Shown here: positions 33,940 through 41,953 of the stretch, one piece after another
Layout of the letters: every line of letters starts with the position of its first letter
How positions within the stretch are numbered: the stretch's first letter is position 1
From: Marinimicrobium sp050113635
GTDB lineage: Bacteria; Pseudomonadota; Gammaproteobacteria; Pseudomonadales; Cellvibrionaceae
Length of the DNA: 64,000 nucleotides
Assembly (NCBI RefSeq): GCF_050113635.1
Contig: NZ_JBNJLT010000002.1
Coordinates: 1 to 64,000 of the forward strand
Direction: 5' to 3'
Position numbers and translations under genes: made by a program
The notes under the pieces: generated by a model
Seen by the model: the letters and a program-made list of their open reading frames with translations, nothing else
Database searches by the model: none
Told to the model about the DNA's origin: nothing

Positions 33940-34611
33940 TCAGACCAGCATATCCAGAGCGCGACGGCCCTTCTCGGTGAGGTACCAGCGCACACCCTTG
34001 CGAGTGTTGATCTTGCCAGCCAGCTGACGGTTGACCAGAACGCTGAGCGATTTGTGAATGGTCGTTTCATCCGCCTCAGCTTCGCGGCACAACCCGGCCA
34101 TTGAGCGGAAAATGTGACGCCCCACGCCCAGTGTTTTCAGTACTTTGGTCGCAGCGATATCCAGCTCTTCATTCGGGTCAATGGGCCCGGCGTTGTCATC
34201 CGTGTCTGACGTTTGTTCGGTTTCAGTATCCAGCAACGGAAGCAGCTCGTCCTGCATCAGACGCAGCTCATACTGCATGGCTTCCACTTGCGTGCGAGCC
34301 ACCTGCGCCTCCCGCAGAATGCGTTTGGGCGTGCTGGTCAGTACCAGGCGCGAGGCAATCGCTACAATGAGACAGAAACCGGTATAGATCAGCAGCTGCG
34401 AGGGATCGTCCTGAATGCTGGAAATCAAATCGCTCTGCACGAAGAACAGAATGACCGGTACCAGAAAAGCCGCGCCAATACCCATCACGATGCAACGGGG
34501 CAGCGCGGCTTCATCGTCCCGCTCCTGCGTCATCTGATAGTAATTGATCAGGCCACCAAAAACGCCAGCAATACTCATCACCGCCGCGAGAATAAAAATA
34601 TGATTTGCCAT
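33940..34611 (-). CDS. Membrane protein with C-terminal winged helix (YEATS-associated-helix type)
   Basis: A 223-residue protein with three membrane helices (about 4-24, 38-60, 70-90), a coiled linker (about 95-130), and a C-terminal winged-helix-like domain (about 150-223: T-K-V-L-K-T-L-G, T-T-I-H-K-S-L-S-V-L, W-Y-L-T-E-K-G-R-R-A-L). From memory similar proteins are annotated as YEATS-associated helix-containing. A winged helix tied to the membrane could bind DNA or a protein in response to an envelope cue. It ends two bases before the VWA gene. Confidence 0.75.
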   Translation of the reverse strand: MANHIFILAAVMSIAGVFGGLINYYQMTQERDDEAALPRCIVMGIGAAFLVPVILFFVQSDLISSIQDDPSQLLIYTGFCLIVAIASRLVLTSTPKRILREAQVARTQVEAMQYELRLMQDELLPLLDTETEQTSDTDDNAGPIDPNEELDIAATKVLKTLGVGRHIFRSMAGLCREAEADETTIHKSLSVLVNRQLAGKINTRKGVRWYLTEKGRRALDMLV

Positions 34612-34684
34612 GCCGTTGTGCTCCCCAAGTTGGCGTCTAATAACGCATAGTTATAGCAGGTTTGGCCCAAAGGGCAATGCCACC

Positions 34685-35095
34685 TTAGAGCGAAGGCTCC
34701 CTTCTCTCTTCTGCGGTCTTAACCTGATCGGCCTCGTCCGGCGATTGTGGCTTATGAGAATGCGGTGAGGCCCCCTTAGGCCGCACAAGCAGCTGATAGA
34801 CCAGCGACAACACCAGTGCCACCAGCCACACGCCAAGCAACACCAACCCCGCCCGCGACGCACTGGCCAAGGTGTCAAACAGACCGTCGAGCACCAGGAT
34901 AAAGAACGCTGGCGCCAAAAACAGGTCCTGCTCCACCACGATCGGTCCCGGTGTGAGCAGCAGCGCCGCCGCAGAGACCATCAGTAGATGCCGCCACTCA
35001 CGACGGGCGTTGCGAGTCATCCGCCACACAACGGCCAGCAGTGCCAGCGCCCCGGCGATGTACAGTATCCAGGCAATGGTATAACCCGATGTCAT
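34685..35095 (-). CDS. Small integral membrane protein, function unknown
   Basis: A 136-residue protein with four predicted membrane helices (about 6-22, 36-52, 60-78, 82-105) and a polar tail. No family recognised. Start chosen at 35095 (GGAG nine bases upstream); the frame is open to 35269 but that part overlaps ycgN. It lies between ycgN and the winged-helix membrane gene on the same strand and may belong with the latter and the VWA protein. Confidence 0.75.
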   Translation of the reverse strand: MTSGYTIAWILYIAGALALLAVVWRMTRNARREWRHLLMVSAAALLLTPGPIVVEQDLFLAPAFFILVLDGLFDTLASASRAGLVLLGVWLVALVLSLVYQLLVRPKGASPHSHKPQSPDEADQVKTAEERREPSL

Positions 35096-35139
35096 GGTTG
35101 TCGGCTCCTGCAAAGTTCTCTTGAATAATCGTAACGGCG

Positions 35140-35580
35140 TTACACCCAACGCACCGCGTGCTCTTCCCAGTCTGACTCCGGCACCTCCGTTTCCCACACG
35201 AACCGCCCTGCGGCGGAGACACCTGCGGCTCTCACGGAATCCGGATCTCCAGAGACCAGAGGGTGCCACTCCGGCAGCGGCTTGCCCTCGGAGACCCGCC
35301 GGTAAGCGCAGCTCCGGGGCAGCCAGTGAAATTGCGCGACGTTTTCCAGGCGAAGCACAATGCAGTCCGGTACGTTATGTTGCCGATTGGCATAATCGCG
35401 GCAATTCGCGGTTTCAGTGTCGAGGTAGCGGCAGGCAATATCCGTGTACAGGATCTCGCCGGTGTCTTCGTCTTCCAGCTTATGCAGACAGCATTTACCA
35501 CAGCCGTCACACAGTGCTTCCCACTCGCTGGCGCTCATCTGCTCCAGTGTTTTCACTTCCCAAAAGCGAATAAAGGCCAC
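35140..35580 (-). CDS. ycgN: YcgN-family cysteine-cluster protein
   Basis: A 146-residue protein of the YcgN/UPF0260 family with the cysteine cluster C-D-G-C-G-K-C-C near residue 23, further cysteines, and W-L-P-x-x-C-A-Y-R. It probably binds a metal or an iron-sulfur cluster; its activity is unknown. The GTG at 35580 begins one base after the ycgL stop and aligns with the E. coli start. The open frame to 35676 lies within ycgL and is not used in my reading. Confidence 0.88.
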   Translation of the reverse strand: MAFIRFWEVKTLEQMSASEWEALCDGCGKCCLHKLEDEDTGEILYTDIACRYLDTETANCRDYANRQHNVPDCIVLRLENVAQFHWLPRSCAYRRVSEGKPLPEWHPLVSGDPDSVRAAGVSAAGRFVWETEVPESDWEEHAVRWV

Positions 35581-35581
35581 G

Positions 35582-35932
35582 TCAGTGCCCCAATTTGCTG
35601 TTGTGCTCACGAATCGGGTCGATTTCCCGATCAGCCTGCGGTCCCGGAGGCAGTTGCAGATAGTAGCCCGGGTCATCCAGGCTGGCCATCACGCGCTCTG
35701 CCGACGTTCGCGCCAGCTTGCGGTCCGGCGTCAGCACCAGAACCATGGCACTTTGCGGTTTTCCGAAACGCTGCAACAAGGCGTCGGGCACCCGTGCCAG
35801 GCCCTCGTCGCGGCGCACATACAGGTACATGCCTTCTTCTTTAGGGCTGCGAAAGATTTCGCACAGAACTTTCTCGTCGGCTGCCTTCTTATCAGCTGCC
35901 TTACCGGCCGCATTAGTAACAGTCTCGCTCAT
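35582..35932 (-). CDS. ycgL: YcgL-family protein
   Basis: A 116-residue protein of the YcgL family (UPF0745), marked by C-E-I-F-R-S-P-K-E-E-G-M-Y-L-Y-V near residue 24 and the later R-x-L-A-R region. A solved family member has a novel alpha/beta fold without a known activity. Its first 20 residues (A, K and D rich) extend beyond the usual E. coli start. It overlaps rnd by four bases (ATGA), and rnd-ycgL-ycgN is a familiar gammaproteobacterial order. Confidence 0.9.
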   Translation of the reverse strand: MSETVTNAAGKAADKKAADEKVLCEIFRSPKEEGMYLYVRRDEGLARVPDALLQRFGKPQSAMVLVLTPDRKLARTSAERVMASLDDPGYYLQLPPGPQADREIDPIREHNSKLGH

Positions 35933-37080
35933 ACCGGCCCCTCTTGCGTAAACTGCTCAGCGGCCTCAAGCAGTGGCTGACCCACCACGGGGTAGCGCCA
36001 GCCTGTGAGGCGCTCTGGCAAATCGAACTGGCCCGCGTTCAGCCAGCTCCGGACAATCGCCTCATATTCCCGTTTGCGCACCAGCAACTCCGGCGGCAAC
36101 GCCAGCGCCTCAGCCACTTCCCGGCCCCGCCGTTTCAATGCTTTCATCATCGGTGCTTCAGCCCGTCCAAGCGGCGGGTCTATCAGCTCGGGCCAGTGCT
36201 CGCTACTCTCTTCCTGAGCGGCGCGGATTTCCGCCATCAACGCCTCACCCTCCTCCGCCTGTGTGTGAGCGGGCACTTCTTTGAGCTTTTTGAGCTGAGC
36301 CAGATCGGTCGGCTGGCGTCGGGCAAGCTCCCACAGACCGTTTTCTTTGATCAGGCGATTGCGCGGGCGATCCCGGTCGCGGGCCTCACGCTCGCGCCAG
36401 GCCACAAGGCGACGCAACACCGCCAACTCGGGACGACGTAACTTCCACGCCGAACCGACTTTCAGGTAAGCCTGCTGAAAATCCGGCTCTCGGCGGGCGT
36501 TGACCAGCAACTCGGCGCTGTCTTCCTTCACCCAGGACAGTCGATCGGATTCCCGCAGGGTTTGCAGCAACTTGCCATAAATCACCAACATATGCGCCAC
36601 ATCCAGCGCGGCGTAACTTTTCTGTGCCACAGATAGCGGGCGCTGCAACCAGTCAGAGCGAGTCTCACCTTTCGGAATCTCAATGCCGAGCACAGCATTG
36701 ACCATGTTGGCATAGCCCACCGAAAAACCCAGTCCGGCAAAAGCGGCGGCGATCTGGGTATCAAATAAGGGATCAGGCAGCACGCCGAGCCATCGCTGGA
36801 AAACCTCCAGATCCTCGGAACAGGCGTGCAATACCTTGGTCACCCCGGGGTCGCCAAACAAGGCCCGTAGCGGCTCAAGATCGTCAATGGCCAGAGGGTC
36901 AATCAAGTAACAGCCCCGACCATCGCCAATCTGCAACAAACCCGCAATGGGGTAGAACGTCTCCGAGCGCATAAACTCGGTATCCACGGCGATCGCCCCC
37001 TGGCCCCGCCAACGCCGGCAAAGCTCGGCCAGCTCGGCATCGCGGTCAATCCAGATCGGGGCGGTGGGGATTTGTGTCAT
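35929..37080 (-). CDS. rnd: Ribonuclease D
   Basis: 3'-5' exoribonuclease that trims tRNA and other stable RNAs, 383 residues (E. coli 375). The DEDDy active site is visible: D and E in V-D-T-E-F, D in A-C-S-E-D-L-E-V-F, and Y/D in Y-A-A-L-D-V. One or two HRDC domains follow (about 205-380). It overlaps recR by four bases at its start and ycgL by four at its end. Confidence 0.96.
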   Translation of the reverse strand: MTQIPTAPIWIDRDAELAELCRRWRGQGAIAVDTEFMRSETFYPIAGLLQIGDGRGCYLIDPLAIDDLEPLRALFGDPGVTKVLHACSEDLEVFQRWLGVLPDPLFDTQIAAAFAGLGFSVGYANMVNAVLGIEIPKGETRSDWLQRPLSVAQKSYAALDVAHMLVIYGKLLQTLRESDRLSWVKEDSAELLVNARREPDFQQAYLKVGSAWKLRRPELAVLRRLVAWREREARDRDRPRNRLIKENGLWELARRQPTDLAQLKKLKEVPAHTQAEEGEALMAEIRAAQEESSEHWPELIDPPLGRAEAPMMKALKRRGREVAEALALPPELLVRKREYEAIVRSWLNAGQFDLPERLTGWRYPVVGQPLLEAAEQFTQEGPV

Positions 37081-37679
37081 AGCGTTTTGCGACTGGAAAA
37101 AGCGTGGGCCAGGGTACCGCCGTCGACGAATTCAAGTTCGCCGCCCAGTGGCACCCCGTGCGCAATTCTGGAAACAGTGACCCCCAAGTCACGAGCCCGC
37201 TCGCTGATGTAGTAGGCCGTAGTTTCGCCTTCCATCGTCGGGTTGGTGGCCAGGATCACTTCCTGAATGGCTTCCGTTTTCAAGCGATTGACCAGTTGAT
37301 CAATGCCGATATCCTCGGGGCCGATGCCGTCGATGGGCGACAATCGCCCCAGCAGCACAAAATACTTGCCTTCGTAACCGCCCGCCTGCTCAATGGCAAT
37401 CACATCCGCCGGGGTCTCTACGACGCAGAGTACCGAACCATCGCGTTTGGGATTCGCACAGACTCCACAGGTGTCTTGCTCGGTGAGCGTCCGGCACATC
37501 TGGCAGCGCCCGACGCCATCTATCGCCTGATCCAGACTGCGTGCCAGACGCGCTGCCCCCTCGCGATTGTGCTCCAGAAGGTGCAAGACCATGCGCTGCG
37601 CCGACTTGGGCCCCACACCGGGCAAACAGCGCAGCGCCGAGATCAATTCGTCAATCAGTGGGCTGAAAACCGATGCCAT
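37077..37679 (-). CDS. recR: Recombination mediator RecR
   Basis: With RecF/RecO it loads RecA on gapped DNA. The 200-residue protein has the N-terminal helix-hairpin-helix (L-P-G-V-G-P-K-S-A-Q-R), the C4 zinc finger (C-Q-M-C...C-G-V-C, about 57-72) and a Toprim domain with V-E-T-P-A-D-V and L-A-T-N-P-T-x-E-G. The order dnaX-ybaB-recR is conserved widely. Confidence 0.97.
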   Translation of the reverse strand: MASVFSPLIDELISALRCLPGVGPKSAQRMVLHLLEHNREGAARLARSLDQAIDGVGRCQMCRTLTEQDTCGVCANPKRDGSVLCVVETPADVIAIEQAGGYEGKYFVLLGRLSPIDGIGPEDIGIDQLVNRLKTEAIQEVILATNPTMEGETTAYYISERARDLGVTVSRIAHGVPLGGELEFVDGGTLAHAFSSRKTL

Positions 37680-37688
37680 GGCAACCTC

Positions 37689-38009
37689 TTAAAAGGGCAT
37701 TTTAAAGTCCGGCGGCACGTTCATGCCGGACGTCATATCGGCCATTTTTTCACGGCTGTTGGCTTCCACCTTGCGTACGGCATCGTTGACGGCGGCGGCC
37801 AGCAAGTCCTCCAGAATTTCCTTGTCTTCGCCCATCAGGCTCTGGTCAATGGTCACACCGCGCACATCGTGGCGCCCGGTCATCACCACCGATACCAGTC
37901 CGGCGCCGGACTGCCCGGTCACTTCGGACTTGGCCAGTTCTTCCTGCATTTTCTGCATATTGGCCTGCATTTCCTGGGCCTGTTTCATCAAGTCGCCCAA
38001 ACCTTTCAT
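37689..38009 (-). CDS. ybaB: YbaB/EbfC nucleoid-associated protein
   Basis: A 106-residue DNA-binding protein of the YbaB/EbfC family: N-terminal helix rich in M, Q and K (M-K-Q-A-Q-E-M-Q-A-N-M-Q) and the conserved segment V-S-V-V-M-T-G-R-H-D-V near residue 43. It forms dimers that bridge or bend DNA. Located between dnaX and recR, as in most bacteria; 31 bases separate it from dnaX. Confidence 0.95.
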   Translation of the reverse strand: MKGLGDLMKQAQEMQANMQKMQEELAKSEVTGQSGAGLVSVVMTGRHDVRGVTIDQSLMGEDKEILEDLLAAAVNDAVRKVEANSREKMADMTSGMNVPPDFKMPF

Positions 38010-38040
38010 AACTCACCTCGTTAATAACGCCCCTCGGGTT

Positions 38041-40077
38041 TTACTCCAGAGGCTGTACGGTATCTTCACGCAGTGTTGCGCCAAAATGTTCGACCAGCTG
38101 TTGCACCATGGGGTCCTTTTTCATGGCTTCAAGCGCCGCCACCCGGTTTTCCTCCTTCACGCGCAGGGCTCGGGCCGCCGGTGTCTCGCTGCTCACAGCG
38201 CCGGGCTGAATGCTGACTCGAACCGGCTGACCGTAGTAATCGGTCAACACATCCGTTAGCCGCTGTTGATGGCTCTCATTGAACAAGGCACTGTGCACCT
38301 CATCCAGAACCAAATGGAATTGCGTGCCCTGCCGCCCCACCAGCTCACAATTGGAAGCCGTGCTCTGCAACAGGCCGCCAACGTCCAGCCCCGCAACCAC
38401 CTGATACCAGTTTTCAGGCCGTGTGCTCTCCAGAGCGACTTTGACCACTGGGCGCTTTGGCTTTGCCGACGGGGCCGACGATTCGGGCGCGACACGCTCT
38501 CGCGGTGGCTGGTCGTTTTTAGAAACCTCTGTGGGTTCATTACCGCCGGACGCTTCATCGTCGTAAGGACCGTCGAAGGGCGGCTGCTCCTCGAACGCAT
38601 GGGCAAGACCATGAGGTGCCTCGGTATGCGGCGGCAGCTCTTCAACATCGGGTGATGGCGTCTCGGCCTGTATTTCTGCCGACGCCTCAGTGGGCGGTTG
38701 CTCGACCGGTGCCTGGGCATTGGACTCATCAACCCTAGGCGCTGCTGCCTGTTCCGGCTCGCCGGGCGTCGTGGCCGGCTCGACGTCGGTCGGCCTGGCG
38801 ACAGACTCAACCACCGGTTCAACGGCCGACGGCGGCGGAGAAGCCGCCGTGTCAGCTTGAGACTTTGGGTCTGCGGAGCGCCCCTCCGACGGCGCAGGCG
38901 CTTCCGGCAACCGCTCCGCCATCGTTTCCGTCGGACTGGCAGCAGCGCCGGCAGAAGACGATGGCAGTTTTTTTGTAGGAATTTCTGCCAGCCCCTGAGG
39001 TTTGAACGCCAACATGCGCAGCAATACCATTTCCAGGCCCGCGCGAGGATCTGGTGCCAGTGGCAAGTCGCGCCGTCCCAGCAGCGCCGTCTGATAAAAC
39101 AATTGAATATCTTCCGGGGCTATTTGCTGAGCCAGCGCCAGAACTCTGTCACGGTCCCCATGGCTATTGTCCGCCGCCTCAGGCAACGCCTGGGCAATCG
39201 CGATGCGGTGCAACAGTGCCAGCAGCTCGCCCAGTGCCGCGGCGTAATCCGGCGCCTGCTCGGCCATCTGCTCCACGGCACCGAGCAATGCCTTGCCATC
39301 CTGTGCGGCCAGGGCGCCGAGCATGTCGTAGATGGCCCGCTGGTCGATGGTGCCGAGCATGGCCCGCACATCCGCTTCGGTGATCTTGCCGGACCCATAC
39401 GCAATGGCCTGATCGGTCAGGCTCATGGCATCGCGCATACTGCCGTCCGCCGAACGACCCAGCAACCACAATGCGCTCCCCTCAAAGGGGACCAGCTCTT
39501 TTTCGAGGATTTCCTGAAGATGGTGAACGATCCGCTCAGGGTTCATGTTCTTCAGGTTGAACTGCAAGCAGCGCGAGAGAATGGTCACCGGCAGTTTCTG
39601 CGGGTCAGTGGTTGCCAGCAGAAATTTGACGTGGGGTGGCGGCTCTTCCAGGGTTTTCAACAGCGCGTTGAAGCTGTGCCCGGAGAGCATGTGCACCTCA
39701 TCGATCAGGTACACTTTATAACGGCCTCGCGTCGGCGCGTATTGCACGTTTTCCAGCAGTTCGCGGGTGTCTTCAACCTTGGTGCGCGAGGCGGCGTCCA
39801 CTTCGATCAGGTCCACAAAGCGGTTTTCGGCGATTTCGACGCAGGCCGTACACTGGCCACAGGGCTCGGAACTGACACCGGTTTCGCAGTTCAGGCATTT
39901 GGCCAGGATGCGTGCGATCGTGGTTTTACCGACCCCGCGAGTGCCGGTAAAAAGGTAGGCGTGGTGGAGTCGGTTGTGATCCAGAGCATTGATAAGGGCC
40001 TGCAACACATGCTCTTGCCCCACGGTTTCGCGAAAGGTGCGGGGGCGATATTTGCGGGCCAGGACTTGGTAGCTCAT
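38041..40077 (-). CDS. dnaX: DNA polymerase III subunits tau/gamma
   Basis: Clamp-loader ATPase and replisome organiser, 678 residues for tau. Walker A G-T-R-G-V-G-K-T is at 45-52, the zinc cysteines are in C-L-N-C...C-G-Q-C-T-A-C, Walker B D-E-V-H-M-L near 126 and the S-R-C box near 170. Domains I-III end about residue 365, followed by a P/A/E-rich linker and the tau-specific domains IV-V (about 540-678), which bind DnaB and polymerase alpha. A run of seven A (38968-38974) at codons 368-370, just after domain III, is a candidate frameshift site for making gamma. Confidence 0.97.
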   Translation of the reverse strand: MSYQVLARKYRPRTFRETVGQEHVLQALINALDHNRLHHAYLFTGTRGVGKTTIARILAKCLNCETGVSSEPCGQCTACVEIAENRFVDLIEVDAASRTKVEDTRELLENVQYAPTRGRYKVYLIDEVHMLSGHSFNALLKTLEEPPPHVKFLLATTDPQKLPVTILSRCLQFNLKNMNPERIVHHLQEILEKELVPFEGSALWLLGRSADGSMRDAMSLTDQAIAYGSGKITEADVRAMLGTIDQRAIYDMLGALAAQDGKALLGAVEQMAEQAPDYAAALGELLALLHRIAIAQALPEAADNSHGDRDRVLALAQQIAPEDIQLFYQTALLGRRDLPLAPDPRAGLEMVLLRMLAFKPQGLAEIPTKKLPSSSAGAAASPTETMAERLPEAPAPSEGRSADPKSQADTAASPPPSAVEPVVESVARPTDVEPATTPGEPEQAAAPRVDESNAQAPVEQPPTEASAEIQAETPSPDVEELPPHTEAPHGLAHAFEEQPPFDGPYDDEASGGNEPTEVSKNDQPPRERVAPESSAPSAKPKRPVVKVALESTRPENWYQVVAGLDVGGLLQSTASNCELVGRQGTQFHLVLDEVHSALFNESHQQRLTDVLTDYYGQPVRVSIQPGAVSSETPAARALRVKEENRVAALEAMKKDPMVQQLVEHFGATLREDTVQPLE
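38968..38974 (-). other. Candidate slippery heptamer for gamma synthesis in dnaX
   Basis: Read leftward, ACA AAA AAA CTG contains seven consecutive A. A -1 slip here would add about 39 codons and then meet TGA, giving a product of about 410 residues ending just past domain III, as gamma does in E. coli. I see no unambiguous stimulatory hairpin or upstream Shine-Dalgarno-like element. Confidence 0.4.
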
Positions 40078-40228
40078 GCCTTCCTCAGTGGATCAAACAC
40101 TCTCAATGGATCAAACGGCGCAGTACAGGGCCTTCAAAGCCCAAAGCGGGAGTATACCGGAAGATACCGCCTTCCAGATATAACGATGCCCCCGAGAAGC
40201 CAACTGGCAATGCGCAGAACCGAGGGCA

Positions 40229-41131
40229 TCAATAGCCATCCAGTATCCGGCGGGAGCGGCTGATAAAACCATCACCAAACCCCATGTCCGCCGCGAATTC
40301 TTCCAGCGCCCACCAGTCCACCGGCCCGGGGCGCAGGTCGTTCAGGGTAACATCCAGAGGCAAGTCCTCCACGATGGTGGCCAGCTGCCGGGCCACCGCC
40401 ACCTGCTCCCGGTGCTTTTCCAGCTTGGCCGCCAACGATTTTGCCCCCCGGATCGGGAGCGTGGCGACCTCGTCCAAACGGTCCCATAACTGGTCCAGCG
40501 TCTGAAAATGGGTCAGCAGCGCGGAGGCGGTCTTGGGTCCGACACCCGGCACGCCGGGAATATCATCAATGCTGTCGCCCACTAGGGCCAGATAATCCAC
40601 CAACTGGTCTGGACGAATGCCGAGCTTGGCCTCGACATCCGGCGCGTAGGAGCGCCGATCAGCCGCGTGATCCCATAAATAGTCCTGGGGACGACGCAAC
40701 AACTGCCCCAGATCCTTGTCTCGCGTCAGGATCGCCAGCGGATATGGGCTCTCGCGCAGCGGGCGGGCCAACGAGCCAAGCAGGTCATCCGCTTCGTGCG
40801 TGGCACTGGCAAAACTGGCAATACCAATAATGTCTCCAAACCGGCGGCAGGCCGCCAGCTGGAAGGCCAGCGCCTCGTCCGGGTGAGGTCGACTGATTTT
40901 GTAGTTCGGGTACAGATCATTGCGGAAACACTGGCCGAGGCTTTCGTCGTAACACGCCGCCAGGTGCCTCGGTCGCTCTTCCTCCAGCAGACGCAATAAA
41001 AAAGTGCTGTAGCCGTACACGGCTCCCGTGCCGTACCCTTCGTGCCGGCTGGTCCAGTGATCTGGCAGGGAGAAGTAATAGCGAAAAATATAGATGGACG
41101 CATCGATCAGACAGATGGGGGACTCATTCAT
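40229..41131 (-). CDS. 5'-3' exonuclease (Pol I N-terminal/flap nuclease family)
   Basis: A 300-residue stand-alone member of the family of the Pol I 5' nuclease domain and Xni. The metal-binding acidic residues are visible in C-L-I-D-A-S, C-Y-D-E-S, H-E-A-D-D-L-L-G, L-T-R-D-K-D and V-G-D-S-I-D-D-I-P-G-V-P-G-V-G-P-K-T-A, the last with the H3TH DNA-binding loop. It is longer than E. coli Xni (about 250) and keeps more of the acidic set, so it may be catalytically fuller. It overlaps epmC by four bases (ATGA). Confidence 0.88.
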   Translation of the reverse strand: MNESPICLIDASIYIFRYYFSLPDHWTSRHEGYGTGAVYGYSTFLLRLLEEERPRHLAACYDESLGQCFRNDLYPNYKISRPHPDEALAFQLAACRRFGDIIGIASFASATHEADDLLGSLARPLRESPYPLAILTRDKDLGQLLRRPQDYLWDHAADRRSYAPDVEAKLGIRPDQLVDYLALVGDSIDDIPGVPGVGPKTASALLTHFQTLDQLWDRLDEVATLPIRGAKSLAAKLEKHREQVAVARQLATIVEDLPLDVTLNDLRPGPVDWWALEEFAADMGFGDGFISRSRRILDGY

Positions 41132-41736
41132 GCCACCACATCCCCAGCGAAGCGTTCAGGACTCAGCAGAGACCGCACATCCCGGGCCGTGCCGTAAAAT
41201 GCCGACAACGATGCGAGAAAGGCCTCAGCCCGGGCGTTCACGCCCCGACGGCAATAAGCATGCACTTGCTCGACAATGGCCTGGCAAAACGCGGGGCTTG
41301 GACCCAGCTCCGCCTCCAGATTGTCGGCACTGGGCCGAAAGCGCCAGCCTGCGGCTTCGGAAAACAACCACTCCAGAGATTGAGGCTTGACCTCCACCCG
41401 CTCGAACTCCGCCTGCTGATCACTCGTGCGACCATCCGGTGCGTACCAGTAGCCATAATCCCGCTGCTGCCGCCGGGCCGGGCCCGCCACGCACCAGTGC
41501 GCCACTTCGTGCAGGGCACTGGCAAAATAATCGCGGGTGAACCAGATCGTGTGCACATCGTCCCGGCCCTGAGCAGGCTCATACAGAGGCTCGTCGGCGC
41601 CACCGCGCAAACAGGTGCGATACGGGCGCAAAAAGGTGCGGTCGAACAGCACCATCAAATCCCCGCTGTCGTGGCCCCGGCACGGTACGCCGTGTAAGCG
41701 ATCAAATGGTCTGATCGTATCAACATCGTTGAACAT
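41128..41736 (-). CDS. epmC: Elongation factor P hydroxylase
   Basis: Hydroxylates the beta-lysyl-modified lysine of EF-P. The 202-residue protein matches E. coli YfcM in D-E-P-L-Y-x-P-A, F-A-S-A-L-H-E-V-A-H-W-C-V-A-G (the HExxH metal site), G-Y-W-Y-x-P-D-G-R and V-E-V-K-P-Q-x-L-E-W-L-F. It implies EpmA and EpmB elsewhere in the genome. First gene of a pair with the downstream exonuclease, by four-base overlap. The N-terminal 20 residues extend beyond E. coli EpmC. Confidence 0.95.
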   Translation of the reverse strand: MFNDVDTIRPFDRLHGVPCRGHDSGDLMVLFDRTFLRPYRTCLRGGADEPLYEPAQGRDDVHTIWFTRDYFASALHEVAHWCVAGPARRQQRDYGYWYAPDGRTSDQQAEFERVEVKPQSLEWLFSEAAGWRFRPSADNLEAELGPSPAFCQAIVEQVHAYCRRGVNARAEAFLASLSAFYGTARDVRSLLSPERFAGDVVA

Positions 41737-41770
41737 GGAACTCCCAAAACTGCTAGAGGGTCCATCCCTT

Positions 41771-41798
41771 TAGCGAAAACAAATTAGCGAAAACAAAG
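41771..41798 (+). repeat. 14-bp tandem repeat
   Basis: TAGCGAAAACAAAT (41771-41784) is directly followed by TAGCGAAAACAAAG (41785-41798). It lies between the epmC start and the promoter of the gene at 41954. Confidence 0.9.
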
Positions 41799-41836
41799 AT
41801 TTTCACCACTAGGTGTTGTGCTTTAGTGTTATAACC

Positions 41837-41953
41837 TATACTTTAGAGGCAGGTGGCGGTGGAATCCGCCGGTGCTCCAGACGGGACACCGACCAACCCA
41901 CCGGTGTCTCCGGGCTAGCGTCGTTAGCCCCAGCCTCAGCCAGGGGGTGTATT
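41837..41953 (+). promoter_or_regulatory. Promoter and structured 5' leader
   Basis: A -10 box TATACT is at 41837-41842 with only weak -35 candidates. The following leader of about 105 bases can form three hairpins in a row: GGCGG/CCGCC with hexaloop TGGAAT (41855-41870), GACACCG/CGGTGTC (41885-41908) and GGGCTA/TAGCCC (41912-41930). A second CGGTG at 41871-41875 could pair with the same CACCG, so alternative folds exist. The GGA in the first loop and the AGGGGG before the start codon resemble CsrA/RsmA sites. It matches no riboswitch that I know. Confidence 0.4.

Noticed and set aside
40078..40228. 4.5S (SRP) RNA near dnaX
   Set aside because: The conserved GGTCAGGTCCGGAAGGAAGCA core is absent from the gap upstream of dnaX.
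38698..40263. Open frame of 521 codons opposite dnaX
   Set aside because: It is the antisense shadow of dnaX, caused by its codon bias; the sense frame matches a known family throughout and the antisense product resembles nothing.
41855..41930. Known riboswitch (glycine, SAH, mini-ykkC) in the leader
   Set aside because: The hairpin order and loops do not match these classes; kept only as an unclassified leader.
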